DNA of 64,000 nucleotides. Source: Pleodorina starrii (lineage: Eukaryota > Chlorophyta > Chlorophyceae > Chlamydomonadales > Volvocaceae). The position numbers were made by a program, and so were the translations under genes. Position 1 is the stretch's first letter. The number at the start of each line of letters is the position of its first letter. The notes below the pieces were generated by a model that worked only from the letters and a program-made list of their open reading frames with translations, was not told the origin of the DNA and ran no database searches. Shown in pieces: positions 1 to 11,000 of this stretch. The DNA lies in the NCBI GenBank assembly GCA_030267565.1, contig BRXU01000003.1, forward strand, positions 3,738,001-3,802,000. Direction: 5' to 3'.

Positions 1-466
1 ACCATTGGGCCCGATCCCCGCCTCCTCCGCAAGTGCACTCCAGTGCAGCGGGCTGCTCGTCTGGAACGCGTACGGCAGCAATGCCCTCTCAACGGTGGAT
101 GTCGGCACCCCGAAATGCGAGGCCAGCGCCTGTGTGTGGGAAACGGCGACGGGGGCAGTTGGCAGCAACGAATTATCCTGCAACCAAAGCGGAGGCGCTC
201 GAAAGTGGCGCCGTCGAGCAGATGCGCCATAGCACACACACACGCGCCGGCGACAACTCTGTCCAGTCCGCGTAACGCTCGTTCATCCAGTACTGTACAT
301 GGAGCCATGCTGGTCCATTGAGCTCGGACGCGCGCGGCGCGACCTGGCGGCCCGCCCCCCCGCGGGTGAGACACCATCCGGCTCACAGACAGGTGTAAAA
401 AAGACGTGCGCTGGCGCTCCATACCTTGAGGGTCCTCGTGGGCGTGCTGTAGTGCATTTTGTACAC
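1..466 (-). CDS. 3'-ward part of an unrecognised gene, cut by the window edge
   Basis: Two minus-strand exons look real. One (466..425) lies between a CAG acceptor and a GTATGG donor and encodes a 14-residue peptide starting VYKMHYS. The next (129 down to the edge) follows a CACACAG acceptor and reads ALASHFGVPTSTVERALLPY and onward, ending AEEAGIGPNG at the edge. The second exon has the look of a small helix-turn-helix segment, comparable in style to the HTH domain that follows RecQ-type helicases, but no catalytic motif is visible, so this is a guess. A further exon upstream (about 600..540, ending SSPKSSPAVQ before GTGGCG) would join in phase but its acceptor is unclear. The gene continues left of the window. 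Confidence 0.35.
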
Positions 467-1073
467 CTGCTGGGGTTCCAAGGAGACCCGTGTCTTTGGG
501 GCGGTGCCACCACCCTCGCCACCTGCACAGCGGGTGATGATTTGGGGGAGCTGAGGGCAACGAGGTTCCACAGCACGTAGCCTCGTCGTGCCGGTACCCA
601 CGGGCAGTTGCTGGCACGCGTTTTGTTTTGAAGAGCAGACAAATGCACGTTGTTAAGATGCCGAGCGTGACGTGCAGTGCACATGTATCGCAGGCGCACC
701 TTGCGCCCCCTTCGCGCGATACGGACAGATACACAAATACAAATACAAAAGTATAGGGAACACGGAGAGCGGGAGGGGATCAGGGAAACCCACCGGCTTG
801 GCTGACCCGATAGCCCGTGGCTGGCAGGGTCTGGTCCACTAGCTGCGCGGGAGGCGGAAGGGAAAAGGCAACAATCAGCGGATGGGGGCTACCCTAAGGT
901 TTGCGCCATGCTACGGTCCTCATCCGCAACGCCTGATCAAGCGCCGAATACAGACGCAAGGCAAAAGCAAGCAAGCAAGCAAGCAGGCGGGGCGATGAGC
1001 CGTCGCCATTGCCGCCAGCATGCGCAGCTGCCCAATCCGTTGACAAGACAGGAGCCGCGGCGGGTGAGCACGG
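467..1073. other. Intergenic/3' flank with no firm gene
   Basis: Probably holds the 3' untranslated region of the SSB-like gene (stop at 1074) and the 5' part of the gene at the left edge. Open frames here lack convincing splice context. An AC-rich stretch (about 729-760, repeats of acaaat) is the only simple-sequence feature noticed. No TGTAA-type poly(A) signal was seen in the minus orientation. Confidence 0.4.
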
Positions 1074-2808
1074 TCACACCTGGATTCGGTTGACCACCAC
1101 CTTGAACCCTCCGGACCGCGATGCGTCTTGGGCGAGCCGCCCGTCCAGCAGGACCTGCCAGAGGGGGCATCGGTGCCGCAGCGGGCTCACCGAGGACGTC
1201 ACCACGCATCGTAACGCCGGCTCCTGTCCCTCGCTGCGGCTTCCTCTTCATTGTCGCCCCCCGCAAGGAAAGTCGAAATGGGCATGCGCCCCAGCAGCCG
1301 AGCGCAGGCTCGCCGCGCACACAGCGGTGGTCCGGCAGCGCTCACCTGCACTCCTTGCAGCCCCATCAGGTTGGTGCCATCGGCGTCCCAGGCCTCAACC
1401 AGGAACTCCTGGAAGCCCTCCCTGGACAGTGGACAGCCGCCGACAAGGGAGTCAAGTGAGCGGCGCAAAGACGTGAGTGTGCAAACCAGATTCACGAAAT
1501 GGGCCAACGGTCCCAAAGCGTCAGTTTGTCGTATTAAATCCGGAGACCCATGGGACTGCGCTCTCAAGATCAGGACGTTCGGTGCCTCTCGGTGGTCGGT
1601 GCGTCGCACGACCCCATTGCTCGAGCCCTACTTCGCGACCGCGGGGGTGTTCGAAGAACCGTAGCGGTCCCAACACCATGAGCGTGTTGGAGGCCAGCCG
1701 TTGGGGTACGATAAAAAAACCGCAGCGAAGGGACGGAGACGGCGTTAAGAGAGCCGTTGGGTTGCCGGCCAGGACCGGCCGAGCATCGAGCACTCACTTG
1801 GTGGAGTACGGCACCTTGATGTTGGCGTACGCGCAACGACCCTGCGGCGAGGCCAGCATAAGCGACGCCATTGTCACGCAGGAGCACACGGGCAAAGGTT
1901 CAGCAGCGGGGTGCAGCTGCCGAGGACATGAGCAGGTGGGCGCCGTGAGCGGGCTACGTCGGGAGCTGCGGGCACAGGGCGGGGGAATAGGAGCCCCACA
2001 AATCCCGATGCGTGCCTTGAGTGCAATCGTTATTCTCCTGCGGCCAGACTCTGCTGCAAGAAGCAGTGCAACACCCAAGCTGTGCACCTGTGTCGTGCGC
2101 ACGACATAGCGGGTCCCCTGATTCCGGTGTAAAAAACGTTCCACATCGGAGCTTCTGTTGCGAGCCGTTGCGCCGCTCCATGGCTGCCCCCGACTTGAAC
2201 TCGGTACTGGGCCCATCGGCGCCTGCGCAGCGCACCTTCCGTTCCAGCGTGAAGATCGTGCCCATCAACCGAACCGAGTTGATATGGTTTTTCCCGGGGT
2301 TGACGCGAGATAGCCCACTGGGGGCGATCCCGCCAGGTGACGGAGGCTGACTCGGTGTGTATTGAGTGGATGTGTACTGGGCCGACGGGTACTGGGGCGC
2401 CTGCTGGTTGCCAGGCGCGATAGGTGGAGCGTAGGTGGGTTGGGCTCCTTGGACAGATTGGTTGGCCGCCTGATGAGGCTCTGGAGGGTACTGCGGCTCG
2501 TAGGTCTGCGGCTGAGGCCTTGCTTGAGTGTATTGGCTGGCCGGGGGCGGGCTACTGCCATAGTACATGCTCTGGGGTTGGCGTGGGTACTGGTGCAGCG
2601 GCGCGGTATCGCTGTAGCCGTTGGCGCCTTGCGCTCGGGGGACGAGCGCTTCAATTCGACGGTTTGGCCTCCCTGATGTTAGCACTGCAACCAGGCAGCG
2701 CCGAGGCTGCCCAAACGGCGCCAGCGACGCCATCCTGCGGCACACAGGGCGTGCGCGACGCCTCGGCTGAACATTGCGGCACGGCTGGAAAGCAAGGGGT
2801 TTGACCAC
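1074..2808 (-). CDS. Organelle-targeted single-stranded DNA-binding (SSB/OB-fold) protein
   Basis: Four exons: 2808..2236, 1841..1798, 1421..1346, 1154..1074, phases 0, 2, 0, giving 257 residues. The N-terminus is Arg/Cys-rich without acids, like a plastid or mitochondrial transit peptide; an internal Met (residue 26) is an alternative start. Residues about 70-165 are a Pro/Gln/Tyr-rich linker. The last ~90 residues are SSB-like: INSVRLMGTIFTLERK (first OB strand), ANIKVPYSTK, EFLVEAWDA (strand with the Trp usual in SSB), then VLLDGRLAQD and FKVVVNRIQV, which match the end of the OB fold (V-x-GRL, VVxxRIQ). Bacterial-type SSBs coat ssDNA in replication and repair, and organelle copies do so in plastids or mitochondria. 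Unlike bacterial SSB there is no acidic C-terminal tail; the protein ends right after the OB fold. The start region is shared with the divergent NUP214-like gene 471 bp away. Function is inferred from fold motifs only. Confidence 0.72.
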
Positions 2809-3279
2809 GACGTCGAGGGGTATCGCGAGTCGACATCAAGCATACCTCGGAAAGCTCACGACTAACAGCTGCCGGTCCAGAGCTTGCAGTGCGTCGAATG
2901 AGTTGATGCTTTGAAACAAACAAGATGGGAATTCCGCACACAATCACAAAATTTGCAGTAAGGTTCCGATGCTCATAAATGACAACTGCACTTGCAAAGT
3001 GACCCTTCAGTCATCATCGCCCCGAAACCGAATTGAGTCCTAGCTTAGCTAGTTGGCTAGGTTTACAATCGGCTGTCATGGGCACCATGTTACTTCAACT
3101 ACTTCACGTCTAGGCTAGTCACCCGCAGAGACGCTGCAAGATCTATATGGTTAACCGAAGTAGCGTCACAGGATACATTGCGCGGCTTAGAGTATGGCAC
3201 ATAGTGTGAATCAAAAGCATTCTGCTTAGGAAGACCGTAACTTTGGGCACAGGCGGCTGCTTCGCGCCAAAGCCGCGCC
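2809..3279. promoter_or_regulatory. Shared upstream region of two divergent genes
   Basis: 471 bp separate the ATG of the SSB-like gene (-) and the ATG of the NUP214-like gene (+). The stretch is visibly less GC-rich than the flanking coding DNA (for example 2890-3010 and 3050-3250), as usual for promoters in this type of genome. No TATA box or named element could be assigned. Confidence 0.45.
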
Positions 3280-6200
3280 ATGGAGCTTCAACCCGCGGTG
3301 GCGGAGCTGGACCAGGCGGAGGATGTCGGATTCTACTTTAAATATCTGGGCGGCATCGCATTCGCGAAGCTGTCTGCGGCGTTAGAGGCGCCGGGTGCCA
3401 CGGAGATGGTGACGGCTAACAGCAAGCACGGCGTGGTTTTCTTCAGCGACCTGTCAGGTAGGCAGACATTCCGGAGGCTGTCGGGCGTCACTTGAGGATA
3501 CGCGTGGCTGCCTTCGTGCGTAACACCACCGCTCTCCACCGGTCTCCACGGGCCGACCCTTTGATGACACTTCGGCCACCCTACAAAACACACAAGTCGG
3601 GGTGTGCCGGACGTGAACTGCGTCCGGGTGCGAGGATGCCGCGCAGGAAGATGGTGAAACACGAACACGCGCTGCCCGGCCCCTGTCGCAGGCGTGTACG
3701 CGCTGCAGACGAGCGATCTGCCGGCAAAGCTGAGCACCGCCGTCGTCGCCACCGGCTACGCCCCACCAAGCTCCGCCGATGTATGCATGTGGCATGTGCC
3801 GCTCAAGGGCATTACACAGCTGGCACTGTCAGCGGACCAGGAGGTGCTCGCAGCAGTGGATGGCGCCGCTGGCACAGTCAGCTTCTTTCCGTTGGCGGAG
3901 ATGCGGCTGTCGAGTACCTCGGCGCCGCACTGGACGCTGCAGCTGGATGGCATCAAGCAATTTGCGTGGTGCAAGGCCGCGGTGCAGCGTCCCGGCCGCA
4001 CCAGCGGGCCGGGGCTATTCCTGGTCGTGACGGCCGACCGGGCCCTGCGGATCGGTCGCTACGGCGACGAGGGCAGCCTTGTGGTCGTTGCGCTGTCCGA
4101 TGTGGAGAGCGCGGACTGGTGCCCGGCGGCGGAGGACAGCGACGAGGGCAGCTCGGCCTTCGCCTACAGCACCGGGCGGCAGCTGGTCATTGCGGCGGTG
4201 GGCGGCTCATGCTTGGCTGTAGGGGCGCTGGCGACATTCCCATTGGAGCATCCCCAAGGTGCGGCTTATGGCTTTGCGGATCCGACGATTCACGGGCACG
4301 GGCGGGGCACGGGCGCTGCAGGCACGCATCTGCAGCTGCCATCGGGCAGTCCTTAGAACCCGCCCGTCCCGTCTTACCTGTTATGTAAAGGAGCACATCA
4401 CTTCCTGACCCCTCTTACCTGAACCCAAAAACCTCCTGCCCCGCACCGCAGAGTCCAGCGTCGTGTTTGAGAGCGTGCGGTGGGTGCTGCCCGACTCCAT
4501 TCTGCTGGGCGGCACGCCGGTGGAGGACGGATCGGAGGGCGGTGACGAGTACAGCTGCCTGATGGCGCTCAGCGGCTGGACGCCCAACACACGGGTGCCA
4601 CCGCAGGCAGCCACGCTGTACACCGACCTGCCGGCGTTCATTGAGGTGCGGAAGATCGGGGCTTGGGAGACACATTCCGAACACCGGGATGGATGAGGCA
4701 GCTTGGGGGTGCAGATCGAGGCTTGGGATGGACGGGGCATGGATGACGTCTGCCCTGAGGATTGAGCGGTGTAGCTTTGGCGACACTCTACGCATTGAAA
4801 TGTTCTATGTGGCGGGTGCCCTGCGCCTGTCTGGCTGTACTACCCCCGACACGTAGGCCTTTCTTGCCTCCACACCTGTGCGCCCGCAGGATGACTGCAC
4901 TCCGCGGCTGTCGGGGCCCTACCTCCACGCCGTGGCGGTGCCCCGCTGGGGGGCGGTGGTTCGCTGCCACCGCAAGGCGGTGGATGACCACGTGCGGCTG
5001 ATGCGGACACCGGGCGGAGAGTTCGGATCAGGGGGCAGCCCGCAGGTGGGTGCGGGGAGGTTGCGACGACGAAGAGGCTTGCTGCAGGCTTGCACTTGCT
5101 TGCTGATATGTTTGTCCGCCCAAGTCGCTCCGCGGGTGCAGCTCTGTTTACCAGGGGGGACAGGTTCCATACTTGCGGCTCGTAGGCAACGCCTAGCGCC
5201 TTTATAGGCTGACACTGAAAGCACCTGTCCTGTTACCCTCTTGGCCCTGCCTGGCTTTTAGGCGGTGGCGGTCACGGAGGAGCCCCTCATGATTCGGCTG
5301 CCCAACGGCCCCGACGGCGGCAGCAACTACGTCCTCGGGCTGGCACTTGATACCAGCATGCCGCTGGTGAGAGCCCGGCCGCGTGAAAGGCTGTTCCGGC
5401 ATGTTTGCTTCACCCGACCAGGACGGAACAGCTGTTTTGAATGAAACGGCTGCAGCCCTTCGTTGTCCGCGTACATTGGTCGTTGTTATCATGGGGCTTT
5501 CCAACGCACACATTGGCCTCAGTTCTCCCTGCTGCCGCCGTAATCCGTCCTTCCCGTCTCCTCGCTCCGCCGCAGAGCCCCCTGCCCCACCCGCTGAGCG
5601 CGGAGAAGCCGGCCCTGGCGCCGCCGCCCGTGCTGCTGATCCTCACATCCGATGGCGCGCTTCGGGTGTACGGCTTCGGCCACCTTGACCTGCCGGCCCC
5701 GCTGCGGCCAGGCGCCGACGCGGTCATGCCGCTGCCGACGCAGCTGTCGATGTGGACCGTTGCGCGGTCCGGCGATGGTGATGGCAGCGGCGTGGTGGTC
5801 TCGTCGCTGGGGCTGTCGTCGTTGGCGTTCTCGTCAATGACGGAAGCGGCCAGCAAGGCAGCCCTACCGAGCATTGACGTAAGTGCCTCCACTGCGCATT
5901 CGGGCCTGCGGCGAGGGCATCGAGACCACTCGTTTCGTCTCACGTCAGCATCCATCGCGTGCTGCACGCTGCCCCAGTGGCTAGGGTCTGACTGGTGTGT
6001 CTGGCTAGGGTCTGACGGAGCGAGGGGCTCTGCCACTCAGCTCTCGCGGGCTGCGCTCAGCGGTGAACATCCTCGCGCCGATGGGGTGCTCTCGTGCCGC
6101 GCCCTGGTCCACAAAGCTGCTGGCGTGTGCGTTACTGTACTGCTGTTCTGTTCGAGAGGCGATGTGCAGCCGTTTTAGCGCGTCTGTGTTTCTTCCCGCT

Positions 6201-8056
6201 AGGACGCCGAGCTTGAAGAGGGCGACGGCGCGGCCGTGGCAGCGATGAAGCCTTGGGGCTCCGAGGCCATGTCCGCCACCGCCTCTGCCGAACTCGTGTC
6301 CATGGCTGCGTCCGGGGAGGGCTCTCGGGTAAGATCAGGCCGGAGGCGGTGACTGCGCTAGGCTCTGTGCCCCTTGGCACCTCGCAACATCGCGAGCGGG
6401 AATGGCACTGAATGGGAATGGCGAGCAAGCCTTTTCGAATGCTCTCTGCCCTTTGGCGCCTCACAACGTGTCGAGCGGGCCGTGAATTGAAGTGGCCAAC
6501 CGGCCGCGAACAGCTTTCCAGACATCCTTCGTCACCTACTGCATGGCAAGCCGCGCACCGACCGACCAGTGCTTCGCTCCCTCCACGGCGCAGGTGCCCG
6601 GCGGCGCATCGGCGGCGGGACCACCCGGTGCCGGTGAGGCGCAGGGCGGGGCCACGGCGGCGGAGGACCTGGCCTCGCGTGTAGCTCTCCCGGACGAGGA
6701 CGACGACCTGCTTGACGACGATGAGGACGACGACGACGTGGAGCGGGAGCGGCGGCGAGCGGCTGCCGCTGCGGGCCTGGCGAGCGACTCGGAGAGCGGC
6801 GAGGAGGTGACCTCCCCAGGTGGGGGACGGGGCGGGAGGGCTAGTTGGCTACCCTGCCGCGAGTCCCGCGATGTCATCCCCTCTGGACACAGTGGCACCC
6901 GGGATTTCCCGGTGCCGGTGAAAAGGCCGGTGTCATGTGACGCTCGCCTTGCCTCCCATGCTCGTCATCCAGTTCACAGGCATGCCTTTTCTCGGCGATC
7001 GAAAGTTTGTTACGGCTGGTTGCTCTCGTTGGTTTGCCAACGTGTATTGCAGGTGTCGTATCTCGACCGCAGCCCCGGCCCGGTGCAACCAGCGGCCCGG
7101 GCGGCGAGCCCTCCCAGCCGTCCAGCATCTCCTTCCCGGCATCCGGAGGAGCCTTCGGCGGTGGCGGGTTATTTGGCGCGGCCGCCGCCACCAAGCAGGG
7201 CCAGCCGGCGCCCAGCGGGCCCTTCAGCGGCTTCGGCAGCAGCCCCCTGGGCTTCGGAGCGCCAGCTTCCAACGCATCCAGCGCCACGAGCCTCTTTGGC
7301 GCCCCTGCCGCCCCTGCTGTGCCAGCCGGCGGCTTGTGCTTCGGCAGCGGGTTCGCGGCGGCCTTGCCGGCGGCGGGGACGGGGACGACCCCACCCGCGG
7401 CGCCCTCCAGCCCCTGGGGTGCCGCGGTGATTACCGGCCAGCCCGCTTCCACGTCCTCCGCCGGCACCGGGCCTGCCGCGACGTCTGCCGGCTCCGGCTC
7501 AACGGACGCTGCCCAGAAGTCCAGTTTCGGATTTGGGTTTGGCTTGCCCGCTACCGGAGCTTCCACCGGAAGCGCCCCAGCGGCCCCGCCTCCAGCGGCT
7601 CCTGCCGGCGGTCTCTTTGGCACGACTGGCGCGGGGGCGGGCACCGGCGGCGGTTTGTTCGGCGCCGCGCCGGCAGCTGCCAGCACCGGCGCAAGCCTCT
7701 TCGGGGGTGCCACAGCCGCCGCGAACTCCGGCGGCAGCGGCCTTATGGGGGCCGCGGCTTCCGATGCCTGCCCGTTCCAATCGGCCGTCCCGCAGGCGTT
7801 TCGGGCGATCGCCGCAGCACCGGCAGCGCTGCCAGCCGCCAGCAGCGCGGCAGCGGCTCCTGTCGTCGCTGCCGGGGGACAGACAGGTGCTGCAGGCGGC
7901 GGCGCCTTTTGGGGCGGCGCTGCTGCGGCGGCGGCAGGCGGAACGCTTAAGATGGAACCGTCCCCGACCGCCAGCGGCAATTCCGGCGCGAGCGCGGCGG
8001 GGCCAGGAGCATTGGCCGGCGGAAAGAAGGCGGCGCCGGTGGTGACTGCGCCGTTG
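3280..8056 (+). repeat. Tandem intragenic duplication, unit A (propeller plus FG block)
   Basis: Exons 3280-6819 and the FG part of exon 7053-8234 correspond exon by exon to unit B (8057-11770): same exon order, same phases, same lengths for four exons (194, 156, 105 and first-exon phase). Unit A has two extra acidic or Ala-rich exons (end of 5576-5878, and 6203-6328) that unit B lacks. Confidence 0.85.
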
Positions 8057-11000
8057 GTGGAGCTTGAGCCTGCGGTGGCGGAGCTGGAGCAGGCGGAGGA
8101 TGTGGGGTTCTATTTCAAGTATCTCGGAGGCATCGCTTTCGCGAAGCTGTCTGCGGCGTTGGAGGCGCCGGGTGCCACGGAGATGGTGACGGCCAGCAGC
8201 AAGCACGGCGTGGTCTTCTTCAGCGACCTGTCAGGTAGGCAGGTACTCCGGAGGCTGTCGGGCGTCACTCGAGGATACGCGTGGCTGCCTGCGTGCGCAG
8301 ACACCACCGCGTCTCCGCCACCGCGTCTGCCTCCCTCCATCCTGGTATTGCTCTCTCTTGGCTGCTTGTAAGACACACAAGCTGCCGGCGCGGTTGCGAA
8401 AGGGCTCATGCTGCTCTGTTGCCGCCGGCAAGTTTGATGCTCCCGGGGCCTTGCACAGCTAGGTGCGGCTTACGACCTCAACTAGCGCTGCCCGGCCCCT
8501 GTCGCAGGCGTGTACGCGCTGCAGACGAGCGATCTGCCGGCAAAGCTGAGCACCGCCGTCGTCGCCACCGGCTACGCCCCACCAAGCTCCGCCGATGTAT
8601 GCATGTGGCATGTGCCGCTCAAGGGCATTACACAGCTGGCACTGTCAGCGGACCAGGAGGTGCTCGCAGCAGTGGATGGCGCCGCTGGCACAGTCAGCTT
8701 CTTTCCGTTGGCGGAGATGCGGCTGTCGAGTACCTCGGCGCCGCACTGGACGCTGCAGCTGGATGGCATCAAGCAATTTGCGTGGTGCAAGGCCGCGGTG
8801 CAGCGTCCCGGCCGCACCAGCGGGCCGGGGCTGTTCCTGGTCGTGACGGCCGACCGGGCCCTGCGGATCGGTCGCTACGGCGACGAGGGCAGCCTCGTGG
8901 TCGTTGCGCTGTCCGAAGTGGAGAGCGCGGACTGGTGCCCGGCGGCGGAGGACAGCGACGAGGGCAGCTCGGCCTTCGCCTACAGCACCGGGCGGCAGCT
9001 GGTCATTGCGGCGGTTGGACCAGGCACGGCGGTGGCCGTGCAGGGGCTGGCGAGCATTCCGCTGGAGCAGCCCCAAGGTGCGAGGACGTCGTGTTTGTGG
9101 TACGCCGTAATCGAGGTTCGGCTGTAGCGCACTGACGGATGTCGCGCAGTGTCGGATGTCGCGCAGTGTCGGATGTCGCGCACTGTCGGATGTCGCGGAT
9201 TGTCGGATGTCGCGCACGATCGGATGTCGCGCACTGTAGACGACTCCATTCATAGGCTGCTGTAGAGCGTATGGTTATCCCTGCCACCTGAACCCGGCCA
9301 TCTCCTGCCCCGCACCACAGAGTCCAGCGTCGTGTTTGAGAGCGTGCGGTGGGTGCTGCCCGACTCTATTCTGCTGGGCGGCACGCCGGTGGAGGACGGG
9401 TCGGAGGGCGGTGACGAGTACAGCTGCCTGATGGCGCTCAGCGGCTGGACGCCCAACACACGGGTGCCACCGCAGGCAGCCACGCTGTACACCGACCTGC
9501 CGGCGTTCATTGAGGTGCGGAACCCAAACACCGGGATGGATGAGGCGGCTTGGGGGTGCAGATGGAGGCTTGGGATGGATGGGGCATGGATGGCGTCTGC
9601 CCCGAGAATCGAGCGGTGTAGCCTTGGCGACACTCTACGCATTGAAATGTTCCATGTGGCGGCTGGCCTGCTCCTGGCTGGCTGTACTACCCCCGACACG
9701 TAGGCCTTTCCTGCCTCCACACCTGTGCGCCCGCAGGATGACTGCACTCCGCGGCTGTCGGGGCCCTACCTCCACGCCGTGGCGGTGCCCCGCTGGGGGG
9801 CGGTGGTTCGCTGCCACCGCAAGGCGGTGGATGACCACGTGCGGCTGATGCGGACACCGGGCGGAGAGTTCGGATCAGGGGGCAGCCCGCAGGTGGGTGC
9901 GGGGAGGTTGCGACGACGAAGAGGCTTGCTGCAGGCTTGCACTTGCTTGCTCATATGTTTGTCCGCCCAAGTCGCTCCGCGGGTGCCGCTCCGTTTACCA
10001 GGGGGGACAGGTTCCATACTTGCGGCTCGTAGGCAACGCCTAGCGCCTTTATAGGCTGACACTGAAAGCACCTGTCCTGTACCCCTCTTGGCCCTGCCTT
10101 GTTTTCCAGGCGGTGGCGGTCACGGAGGAGCCCCTCATGATTCGGCTGCCCAACGGCCCCGACGGCGGCAGCAACTACGTCCTCGGGCTGGCCTTCGACA
10201 CAAGCGTGCCGCTGGTGAGGGCCCGGCGTCCGGATCGGAATTGCGAAGTAAATTTGCGATAACGTGTCGGCAACACAGATCCGTGCATGTGGTTTCCATT
10301 ACGGTAGTTGAGGTTTATGCTCCCTCTCGGGAACGGGCGCACGATGCTACATCGGCCTTCGGACAGGACATCAGCCCAGCGCGCTCACCGGTAACGCTAC
10401 TCATGAGGCTCACCGGCTCGTGGCTCCCCGTCTTGTCCCCGCACCGCATCGCAGAGCCCCCTGCCCCACCCGCTGAGTGCGGAGAAGCCGGCCCTGGCGC
10501 CGCCGCCCGTGCTGCTGATCCTCACATCCGATGGCGCGCTTCGGGTGTACGGCTTCGGCCACCTGGACCTGGCGGCCCCGCTGCGGCCAGGCGCCGACGC
10601 GGTCATGCCGCTGCCAGCCAACCTGCCGGGCTGGGCTGCCGACTCGGGCGCTGGCCGCGGCGCCACGGGGACGTCCGCCGCTGAGGCTCGTGAGGACGAG
10701 GAGGCGGAGCAGCGCCGCGCGGCGGCGGCGGCCGCGGTTGAGAGCGATTCGGAGAGCGGCGAGGAGGTCACGTCGCCGGGTAGGGGCGTTAGCTTGCGTT
10801 GCAGGCGCGGCTTCCGGATAGGGCGCGCGCTGTGTTCTTTTGCTGCTGCTGCTGCAGCTGCTGCTGCGTTTCGCGCAACGGCAACCGTAGTATTACGACC
10901 GAAAATTTCCCACGGTGCGGCGCGCGCGGTGTATGCGTGACACGATGCATCAAGCCAACGACGGCGTGCCAACTTACCGTATGCCGGCCGGTGGGGGTTG

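Noticed and set aside
3694..4356. Separate single-exon gene starting at 3694
   Set aside because: It starts at a GTG directly after a CAG acceptor; it is exon 2 of NUP214 read through its donor.
6874..7980. 368-codon minus-strand frame rich in Ala/Pro
   Set aside because: Antisense shadow of the FG exon 7053-8234.
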